A DNA stretch of 64,000 nt from Anaerolineae bacterium (GTDB lineage Bacteria > Chloroflexota > Anaerolineae > Aggregatilineales > Phototrophicaceae), in NCBI GenBank assembly GCA_022823945.1, contig JAJEBK010000036.1, forward strand, positions 1 to 64,000. Direction: 5' to 3'. Below, piece by piece: positions 58,118 to 64,000 of this stretch. The position numbers and the translations under genes were made by a program. The first letter of the stretch is position 1; each line of letters begins with the position of its first letter. The notes under the pieces are model-generated. The model did no database searches and had not been told where the DNA came from. It saw nothing but the letters and a program-made list of their open reading frames with translations.

Positions 58118-58147
58118 TTGCCCGCGCCGCGCCGATTGTGGTTAAAT
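58118..58147 (+). promoter_or_regulatory. Promoter giving a leaderless transcript for the 58154 gene
   Basis: TTGCCC, 18 bases, TTAAAT. The -10 ends 6 bases before the ATG, so transcription would start at the start codon. No Shine-Dalgarno site. Confidence 0.5.
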
Positions 58148-58153
58148 GCAGCC

Positions 58154-59350
58154 ATGCCCAAGCTGCTTTATATCTCGCTGATGCGCCTGCCCACAGAAAA
58201 AGCGCACGGCAGCCAGATCATGCAGAATTGCGAAGCCTTCGCTGAGGCCGGCTGTCAGGTGACTTTGTGGGTGGCCCGCCGCTGGAATACGCGCGAGATG
58301 CGCAAGATCGCCGACCCATACGCCTGGTATGGAGTCCAACCCGGCTTTCGGATTCGCCGCGTGCCCTGCATCGATTTTTTCCCGCTTTTCCCTGCTGAAA
58401 GCGCCGCCTCGCGCATCGCTTTTTATGTGCAGGCGCTGTCGTATGCGCTGGTCTGCGCCTTGATGCTGTTGGTTGCGCGCGCCGATATCTATTACAGCCG
58501 CGATGAAATCATCGTGTGGCTGTTGGGCTGGCTGAAGCCGCAGCGCAAAATCGCATACGAAGCGCATCTCTACCCGCCTGCTGGCCGAGGCGCCAATCTG
58601 CAGCAGCGCGCCATAGGCCAGGCCGGCAGCATGATCGCCATTACCGAGCCGCTGCGCCGTGACTTGATCGCCAATCGACGCGCCAGCCCCCGGCGAAGCA
58701 TCACCGCGCATGATGGCATCCGCCGCGCCAGCTATAGCGATTTGCCGCCACAGTCCGCCGCTCGTCAAAAGATCGGCTGGGATGAAAATGCCTTCATCGT
58801 CGGCTATGTCGGACGCCTGCAGATGATCGGCATGGACAAGGGCGTTGGGGGCCTGGTCGAAGTCCTGGCGGCTGTGCCGGGCGCGCACCTGGCGCTGGTG
58901 GGCGGACCCGAAGCGATGGCGGAGTCGCTGCGCGAACATTGGCTTGGGCTGGGTTTGCCGCCCCAGCGATTTTTGTACGCCGGGCAGGTGCCGCCGGCTG
59001 CTGTGCCGCAGGTTCTGCGCGCATTTGATGTCTGCGCAATGCCGCACCCGGCCACACCTCAATTCGCCAACTACACTTCGCCACTCAAGCTCTTTGAATA
59101 CATGGCGGCGGGCCGCGCCATAGCCGCTTCGGATTTGGCGTCGTGGGCGGATGTGCTGGCGCATGAAGAGACAGCGCTGCTGCTGCTGCCCGGCGATACC
59201 GAAGCCTGGTCGAGCGCCATCATGCGACTGCGCGATGATCCAGCGCTGCGCAGTTGTTTGGGCGATGCCGCGCGTGAAACGGCGCTGGCGCAATACACCT
59301 GGGACGCCCGCGCAGCCCGGATTTTGGCGCATATCGGGCGAAACAGCTGA
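58154..59350 (+). CDS. Glycosyltransferase family 4 protein
   Basis: The 398-residue GT-B fold protein starts MPKLLYISLMRLPTEKAHGS. It has the acceptor-side N-terminal half and the donor half starting VGYVGRLQMIGMDKGV. The sugar-nucleotide site is YTSPLKLFEYMAAGRAIAAS. It probably adds a sugar to a surface glycan or glycolipid. ATG 58154 is where homologs start; the open frame before it lies in a repeat. Confidence 0.85.
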   Translation: MPKLLYISLMRLPTEKAHGSQIMQNCEAFAEAGCQVTLWVARRWNTREMRKIADPYAWYGVQPGFRIRRVPCIDFFPLFPAESAASRIAFYVQALSYALVCALMLLVARADIYYSRDEIIVWLLGWLKPQRKIAYEAHLYPPAGRGANLQQRAIGQAGSMIAITEPLRRDLIANRRASPRRSITAHDGIRRASYSDLPPQSAARQKIGWDENAFIVGYVGRLQMIGMDKGVGGLVEVLAAVPGAHLALVGGPEAMAESLREHWLGLGLPPQRFLYAGQVPPAAVPQVLRAFDVCAMPHPATPQFANYTSPLKLFEYMAAGRAIAASDLASWADVLAHEETALLLLPGDTEAWSSAIMRLRDDPALRSCLGDAARETALAQYTWDARAARILAHIGRNS

Positions 59351-59430
59351 GACCCCCTCTCCAGAGCATTGCGGCAGCTTTGGCTAGCTGTGCTACAATC
59401 GACGCAGATAGCACATGCGGAGGAATTCTC

Positions 59431-60108
59431 ATGAGATATGCACTTGCCTTGTTGCTAGCGCTGGCTTTGGCGTTGAGTTCTCTTGCGCAAAACAGCTACA
59501 TGATCCGCCTGGATATCGAAGCAAACCTGCGCGAATCACCTAGCCTGGACAGCGATATCGCCGCCGTTTTGCCACAAGGCGCAGAATTGGAGGTGCTCGG
59601 CCATTTTAATCGCTGGCTGAAAGTGGTTCACGATGATGCCGAACGCTGGCTGGCCGACTGGGTGCAGCACACGCAACTGACTGAAATGCCGCCTTCTATG
59701 CCAGCTCCGCTCGCGCCATACATGCCAGCGCATCCTTCCGGCACGATGATCCGCCTGGACATTGCGGCAAACTTGCGCGAGAGCCACAGCCTGGACAGCG
59801 CATTGGTCGTCAGACTGGCAGAGGGCTCGCTGCTTTCGGTCACTGACGAGTTCAATCGTTGGCTGCAGGTGCCGTACCGAGGCAGCGAGTTGTGGCTGGC
59901 TGACTGGGTGATGCACACGCGCTTGTCTTTGGAAGAGATCACCTCAATCTACGCGCCGCCACCACCACCGCCACCGGTGATCATCGACAACTGCTGTCTG
60001 GTCGACCGCGACTGTCGAACCGAAGCAGAATGGGTGCGTGGTTATCTCGACTTTCATGCCAGTTGGTGTCCGGTGCCGGCCGAAATGTCTGATATGAGCA
60101 TGTCATAA
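59431..60108 (+). CDS. Secreted protein with two SH3-like domains and a DNCC module
   Basis: The 225-residue protein has a signal peptide (MRYALALLLALALALSSLAQ). Two bacterial SH3 repeats follow: IRLDIEANLRESPSLDSDIA... and IRLDIAANLRESHSLDSALV..., each ending WLADWVxHTxL. Then come a Pro stretch and a Cys-rich tail, IIDNCCLVDRDCRTEAEWVR then FHASWC. I recall DNCC-type tails of this kind in secreted Chloroflexota proteins. SH3 pairs commonly bind cell wall or protein ligands. GGAGGA precedes ATG 59431; TGTGCTACAAT lies 32-42 bp upstream. Confidence 0.8.
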   Translation: MRYALALLLALALALSSLAQNSYMIRLDIEANLRESPSLDSDIAAVLPQGAELEVLGHFNRWLKVVHDDAERWLADWVQHTQLTEMPPSMPAPLAPYMPAHPSGTMIRLDIAANLRESHSLDSALVVRLAEGSLLSVTDEFNRWLQVPYRGSELWLADWVMHTRLSLEEITSIYAPPPPPPPVIIDNCCLVDRDCRTEAEWVRGYLDFHASWCPVPAEMSDMSMS

Positions 60109-60119
60109 AGATGCTGGGC

Positions 60120-60143
60120 GGGGGCGAGCTGTTTCTCGCTCCC
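60120..60143 (+). terminator. Probable intrinsic terminator of the SH3 gene
   Basis: GGGGGCGAG and CTCGCTCCC form a 9-bp stem with one G-U pair around CTGTTT, followed by a partly T-rich stretch. Confidence 0.5.
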
Positions 60144-60177
60144 GTGCCGTTTGTTTTCGGAATGCCCCGTCTTTGGC

Positions 60178-60205
60178 TTGTGATTTGTTACATATGTTCT
60201 ATACT
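60178..60205 (+). promoter_or_regulatory. Promoter of the three-Cys-motif gene
   Basis: TTGTGA, 16 bases, TATACT. The start codon at 60236 is preceded by GAGG. ACATATGTTCTATACTT overlaps the -10 and has one half of the SOS-like arm TGTTCTA, but no matching second arm. Confidence 0.55.
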
Positions 60206-60235
60206 TGGTCATGATCCAGCCAACGCGAGGCAGTC

Positions 60236-61051
60236 ATGAACCGACAGAAGCCGCCCAAGGGCATTGAATGGACGCGCATACGCCAGGCCGATGGCACAGA
60301 GTTGCCTGGCTATACCTGGAATCCCACTGGCGGTTGTCTGCATGGCTGCACCTGGCGCATGCCCGATGGCTCGATAACCGAGTGCTATGCCAAGACCATC
60401 GCCGAGCGCTTCACGCGTGGGTATCCGCACGGCTTCGAGCAACATTATTGGCGTCCGCATCTATTGGACGCGCCCCTGCGTCTGAAGAAGCCCGCGGGTA
60501 TCTTCGTGGGCAGCATGGCCGATTTGTTTGGACACTGGGTGCCCGAAGAGCAAATCCAGGCGGTGCTTGGTGTCATGCACGAGGCAGACTGGCACACCTT
60601 CCAGACGCTGAGCAAGTTCCCGATTCGCCTGCCACAGTTCAATCCCTATCCGCGCAATGTGTGGGTGGGCGTGAGTCTGCCGGCCGGGCAATTGATGTCG
60701 GCGAGTGGCGCTGCGCGGGCGTTGAACGCGTATCTGCGAAAGCTGCGCGAGGTGCAGGCGGCTGTGCGCTTCATGAGCATCGAGCCGCTGTGGTTTGATG
60801 TCGCGCCGGTGTTTGAGGCGTGGTTGCGGGATGAGGGCAAGTTGCCCTTTGAGTGGGCGATCATCGGCGCGGCGAGTGATGGCAGGAAGACCTTTCAGCC
60901 TGAACGCGCGTGGACGGCGGGCTTGCTGGATGTGCTGGATGGGGCGGGCGTCGAAGTTTTCTTCAAGGGAAATTTGGAATGGGATGAGTGGCGGGAGGAG
61001 TTTCCACCTGTGCTGATGCCTAAGCGAATCCCGGCAGCTGCGGCGGTTTGA
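60236..61051 (+). CDS. Three-Cys-motif protein (DUF5131, phage Gp37/Gp68-like)
   Basis: The 271-residue protein has WNPTGGCLHGC then ECYAKTIAERF, placing Cys34, Cys38 and Cys50 in the N-terminal region. In the family the pattern WNPxxGCxxxxxGCxxCYA recalls a metal cluster-binding site; here the second and third Cys are separated by an insertion. AIIGAASDGRKTFQPE and WRE at the C-terminus are also family-like. Members normally sit next to a TcmP-type partner. Here the partner converges on it and the two genes overlap by 32 bp at their 3' ends. GC-rich, unlike its partner. Function is unknown. Confidence 0.75.
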   Translation: MNRQKPPKGIEWTRIRQADGTELPGYTWNPTGGCLHGCTWRMPDGSITECYAKTIAERFTRGYPHGFEQHYWRPHLLDAPLRLKKPAGIFVGSMADLFGHWVPEEQIQAVLGVMHEADWHTFQTLSKFPIRLPQFNPYPRNVWVGVSLPAGQLMSASGAARALNAYLRKLREVQAAVRFMSIEPLWFDVAPVFEAWLRDEGKLPFEWAIIGAASDGRKTFQPERAWTAGLLDVLDGAGVEVFFKGNLEWDEWREEFPPVLMPKRIPAAAAV

Positions 61052-61895
61052 ACTTTGCGGCGGCTTGAGAGAAGAAATCAACTCCCAACTGATGTTTGCT
61101 TGCACAAAGAAGACAATAAAGTTGCCTGTTTCGTGAGTTCAAGATTATGTGTTCACCATTTGGTTCTGTAGTCTTGTATGAAAGATTCTGAAGCTGCTTG
61201 GCGTATAGGTTGATCATTGCTCGCCGCACCGCGCTGCTCTCTTTTCGGCTGCCTAGTCTCTCGTAGTCTGTGCGCCATTTCCTGTTGCCAAATAGCCTGT
61301 CAATCGCTGTTTCGTCAGGCGACACATAGGCCAACGCTATGTTGCGTGTGATGCCGCTCGTCGAGAAATTAATGACCAAGTCGCAGCGAATTCGTTTGCC
61401 CAGTGTCGCTATCGTATCCCAGTGGACTTCCAAACCCTCTGGGTCAATAAATGCGAAATTTAGGCTATCCCACCTGCCTAAGTCTTTATGCCGGTCTTTG
61501 CCTTCAATTACGGCCGCAATTTTGTCTATTGCGCTGTTGCAGTCTTCGTTGAAGAGTACAATCTTGTCGGCACGGTCTGATTGACTGACGCGCTGCTCCA
61601 AGCTCGCGAAAATGTCCCTGTCTTGCTCAACAAGAAAGTAATTGTCGAAGGGATGTTCAGTATTTAATGCCAGCAGAGGAGAACCGAGGACAACCTCCCC
61701 AGTCTCGCGGATCAGATTTTTTCCTGGTCCCGCCTCGAGGTCAATGTAATTCAGCGCAGCCCATGACTTGCCACGCATGGATGTGACAAACATGTAAAGA
61801 AAGTGGCGTAAAATGCTGAGTTTTTCCTTAGCGTACTTGCCGCTGTCGCGCATCAACAAGCCATCTTCTGCTTCAGGCTGTAAGTATTTATGCAT
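61020..61895 (-). CDS. tcmP: Three-Cys-motif partner protein (TcmP-type, methyltransferase-like)
   Basis: The 291-residue protein matches the TcmP partner family: KEKLSILRHFLYMF, then LNYIDLEAGPGKNL (a Rossmann motif I look-alike), GSPLLAL, FLVEQDRDIFASLEQRV, and FAFIDPEGLEVHWDTIATLG in the catalytic-loop position. It is likely an S-adenosylmethionine-type enzyme; substrate unknown. The gene is AT-richer than the three-Cys gene. AGGGGCT precedes ATG 61895. A promoter (61923-61952) and an inverted repeat (61904-61921) lie upstream. Confidence 0.75.
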   Translation of the reverse strand: MHKYLQPEAEDGLLMRDSGKYAKEKLSILRHFLYMFVTSMRGKSWAALNYIDLEAGPGKNLIRETGEVVLGSPLLALNTEHPFDNYFLVEQDRDIFASLEQRVSQSDRADKIVLFNEDCNSAIDKIAAVIEGKDRHKDLGRWDSLNFAFIDPEGLEVHWDTIATLGKRIRCDLVINFSTSGITRNIALAYVSPDETAIDRLFGNRKWRTDYERLGSRKESSAVRRAMINLYAKQLQNLSYKTTEPNGEHIILNSRNRQLYCLLCASKHQLGVDFFSQAAAKFKPPQLPGFA

Positions 61896-61903
61896 AGATA
61901 GCC

Positions 61904-61921
61904 CCTACATACATTCGTAGG
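61904..61921. promoter_or_regulatory. Inverted repeat near the tcmP transcription start
   Basis: CCTAC ATACATTC GTAGG sits between the -10 box and the ribosome site, over the predicted transcription start. It could be an operator or a small leader hairpin. Confidence 0.35.
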
Positions 61922-61922
61922 C

Positions 61923-61952
61923 ATTCTAGCACAGATTTTCTTTTTTTGCCAA
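61923..61952 (-). promoter_or_regulatory. Promoter of tcmP
   Basis: Minus strand: TTGGCA, 18 bases (A-rich), TGCTAGAAT with an extended -10. The same TGTGCTAGAAT word precedes the xdhC operon. Confidence 0.65.
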
Positions 61953-62032
61953 TTCCCCCGATTGATGCGATTGCACAAGACAGTTGTCTGCGGATATGGC
62001 ATTTGGCAGGTATCTCCGCGAGACCCCTTGCA

Positions 62033-62061
62033 CAATCCTCTGTGCCTCTGTGGCTGAGCAT
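62033..62061. repeat. CTCTGTG-type tract
   Basis: CACAATCCTCTGTGCCTCTG TGGCTGAG lies just downstream of the P-type ATPase stop and resembles tracts at 15207 and 40430. Confidence 0.4.
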
Positions 62062-64000
62062 TCACTCCCGATCCGCAGCCAGCAGCTGCCAAAAGCGCTC
62101 CAGCAGATAACGGTGCCGCAGCCCATGCCCGATCAGCGCCAGGGTCGCGGAGAATAGCCCGGCAATCGCCAGGATGACCAGTGTGCCAGCCCCGCCATCC
62201 CAGAGCGGCGGACTGAATTCAAACAGGGCTGGCCAGGCATACATCGCCAAGATGGTCGCCACAGTCAGCAGGCTGCTCAATAACACGATTCGCCAGTGCT
62301 GGACGAAAGTCCGCGGCTGGTACAAATCAATGCCCTGCACCTGCCAGGTGATCAGCAAACCATAGAGCGCCACCATGATGGTGATGGCCGAGCGCGTCAG
62401 TTGCAAGTCGCCTTCGCTGCCCAGCCAGGCGAGCAGATAGAGCACGGTCATCATGACCGCGCCGATGAAGCCCATGGTGAAGATATAATCCATCACATCG
62501 CGGCGGAATCGCGTGATTAGCTGGGGACGCAGCCAACCAAAAGCGATGAAAGTGGCCGGCAGATTGACTGTGCCAAAGGTCGCCCAGCTGATCTGCACAG
62601 GCGTGATGGGGAAAGGCAACGCCATGAACGCTAGAAATATGAATAGGGCGACCATGTAAAAATTGCGCACCAGGAAGAGCTTCATCGTGCCGAAGATCGT
62701 CTGTGTGGTGGCTTTGCCTTCCCCAAACGCGCGCGGCAGCGTCGACATGGCATTGTTCAGCAGCACAATATCCGCCACATCTTTGCTGATTTGCGTGCCA
62801 TCGTTCATCACGATAGCCAGGTCGGCCGCCTTCAGCGCCGGCACATCGTTTACGCCATCGCCCACCATCGCCACATACTCGCCATTCGCTCGCAGCGTCG
62901 CCACGATCCGCTGCTTGGTATCGGGATCAATGCGCGCAAAAACGTGACCCTCGGTGGCCGCGCTGGCGAAATCACCCTCGCCCATGGCCTCCAGCTCGGG
63001 ACCGCTGTAGGCGCGCGCGCCAATGTCCATGCCAGCTGCCCCCGCGATCGCTCGCACCGTCTCCAGGTTGTCGCCGCTGATGACTTTGAGTGTCAGCCCC
63101 TCGGCGCGGAATGCTGCCAGCGTGTCCTGGATGTCGCTGCGGATTTGGTCGCTCATCACGATCAACGCCAGCGGCTGCAAATCCCAGGCGACGCTGCCTT
63201 TTGTGACATCGGGCGCTTCTGCTGTCTGCGCAAATGCCAGCACGCGCAAGCCATCTTGCGAAAGCTGCTCGGCTGTATAGGCGTGGGGATGGTCGGCGGG
63301 CAGCAAACGTTCGGGCGCGCCCAGCAGCAGAGTCTTTTCGGGCAGGCAGATAGCCGACCACTTGCGCGCCGAGTTGAAAGGGATCTCGCTGAGCTTTTCT
63401 GGCACAGCGACTTCTGGCTGCTTGTCCGCGATATGCTGGGCGATGGCTTGGGCAGTGTTGTTGTGATGCGCCATATTTTCCAGCGCAATGTGCAGGTCGC
63501 GCAGGATTTCTGCTTCGTCCGCCGCGCCGATAGGCATGATTTCGTCGACAGCCAGCTTGTTTTGCGTCAATGTGCCGGTTTTATCGAAGCATAGCACCGT
63601 CGCGTTGGCCAGCGATTCAACCGCGTTGACACGCTGGATGAGCGTCTGCTGCATGCTGATTTTCACCGCGCCGATGGTGAGAGACAAAATGGCGACCAAT
63701 ACCAATCCCTGCGGCACCAGGCTGGTAGTGAAGACAACCGCATTGCGCACGATTTCTAGCAGGGCGTTGTCGACCAGATAGCCAGTGACGAAGATCATGG
63801 GCACGAAAACCAACATCAGCAGGACAGCTACCTCGACTGCGATATCGATTTTGATTTGCGTGGGCGTCTTTACCAGCTTGTATTGCTTGGCGATTGCCGA
63901 AAGGCGGTTGATCTGGCTGCTTGCGCCGACCTGGGTGGCGCGCATGATGCCCGTGCCCGCTGTGCAAAAGGAGCCCGAAAGCGCGCGGTCATCTGGCGCT
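62062..64000 (-). CDS. P-type cation-transporting ATPase (5' end beyond window)
   Basis: At least 646 residues of a P-type ATPase are present; the N-terminus lies off the right edge. Going towards the C-terminus one sees part of the actuator domain (ALSGSFCTAGTGIMRATQVG), the phosphorylation site DKTGTLTQN, the hinge MVGDGVNDVPALKAADLAIV and six late membrane spans. The layout is of the CtpE/Ca2+-type HAD ATPases rather than heavy-metal CPx ATPases, since no CPC or SPC motif is visible in the span before the phosphorylation site (NATVLCF). The ion is not determinable. Confidence 0.9.
   Translation of the reverse strand, partial: APDDRALSGSFCTAGTGIMRATQVGASSQINRLSAIAKQYKLVKTPTQIKIDIAVEVAVLLMLVFVPMIFVTGYLVDNALLEIVRNAVVFTTSLVPQGLVLVAILSLTIGAVKISMQQTLIQRVNAVESLANATVLCFDKTGTLTQNKLAVDEIMPIGAADEAEILRDLHIALENMAHHNNTAQAIAQHIADKQPEVAVPEKLSEIPFNSARKWSAICLPEKTLLLGAPERLLPADHPHAYTAEQLSQDGLRVLAFAQTAEAPDVTKGSVAWDLQPLALIVMSDQIRSDIQDTLAAFRAEGLTLKVISGDNLETVRAIAGAAGMDIGARAYSGPELEAMGEGDFASAATEGHVFARIDPDTKQRIVATLRANGEYVAMVGDGVNDVPALKAADLAIVMNDGTQISKDVADIVLLNNAMSTLPRAFGEGKATTQTIFGTMKLFLVRNFYMVALFIFLAFMALPFPITPVQISWATFGTVNLPATFIAFGWLRPQLITRFRRDVMDYIFTMGFIGAVMMTVLYLLAWLGSEGDLQLTRSAITIMVALYGLLITWQVQGIDLYQPRTFVQHWRIVLLSSLLTVATILAMYAWPALFEFSPPLWDGGAGTLVILAIAGLFSATLALIGHGLRHRYLLERFWQLLAADRE

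Noticed and set aside
1-64000. CRISPR array
   Set aside because: The repeats seen are irregularly spaced, variable in length and of mixed orientation; no regular repeat-spacer pattern exists.

Overview
The window looks like a GC-rich chromosomal segment of a member of the Chloroflexota (Anaerolineae-like), probably from an environmental genome. This is inference: it rests on the gene mix (Zn-dependent phospholipase C-like protein, SH3 plus DNCC-type secreted module, CoxD/CoxE/XdhC maturation genes, F420-type LLM oxidoreductase, two sulfatases), on short or absent 5' leaders behind extended -10 boxes, and on abundant pyrimidine/purine-rich interspersed repeats. No rRNA, tRNA or CRISPR array was recognised.

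Layout. 1-6.5 kb: end of an IS3-family element, a sulfatase, an M20 dipeptidase, a secreted two-repeat protein, a cupin and MoeA, closed by a solo, inverted 44-bp copy of the IS3 end. 6.6-11.6 kb: class III aminotransferase followed by a SsuABC-like ABC transporter (permease with an unusual N-terminal extension, ATPase, second permease). 11.6-13.3 kb: an AT-richer restriction-modification pair. 13.3-18 kb (minus strand): RarA and a DinB protein, then XdhC, a molybdopterin-binding protein and MocA. 18-18.8 kb: decayed and repetitive DNA holding a second copy of a small membrane-protein locus and a fragment of an M20 peptidase. 18.8-25 kb: hypothetical proteins, an EEP hydrolase, a WecA-like transferase and a 2-hydroxyacid dehydrogenase. 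25-26.6 kb: a second restriction-modification pair. 26.8-34 kb: YbdK-like ligase, second sulfatase, sugar isomerase-like protein, DinB-like protein and a CoxD/CoxE pair. 34-39.2 kb: fructan or sucrose utilisation operon (GH32 plus sugar ABC transporter) behind a promoter with a LacI-type operator. 39.2-47 kb: DinB and peptide deformylase-like pair, LLM oxidoreductase, FtsX-like permease, beta-helix protein, phospholipase-like protein and a stand-alone LexA-type DNA-binding protein with an SOS-like box in its own promoter. 47.3-50.8 kb: PepF oligopeptidase followed by a HEPN-like protein and three tandem paralogous small proteins. 50.8-60 kb: DUF488, SppA, Uma2, epimerase with FAH hydrolase, PIG-L deacetylase, MFS, glycosyltransferase and SH3 protein. 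60.2-61.9 kb: a convergent three-Cys-motif protein and TcmP-type partner. 62 kb to the end: a P-type ATPase cut by the window edge.

Molybdenum cofactor handling is a theme: MoeA, the XdhC operon and CoxD/CoxE all serve insertion or maturation of molybdenum hydroxylases, but no hydroxylase structural gene lies in the window. Interspersed repeats sit in many intergenic spaces, inside two operons, and in two cases inside coding sequence. The best candidates for an undescribed system are the HEPN-like gene with three small paralogs (47.6-49.0 kb) and the three-Cys/TcmP pair (60.2-61.9 kb).
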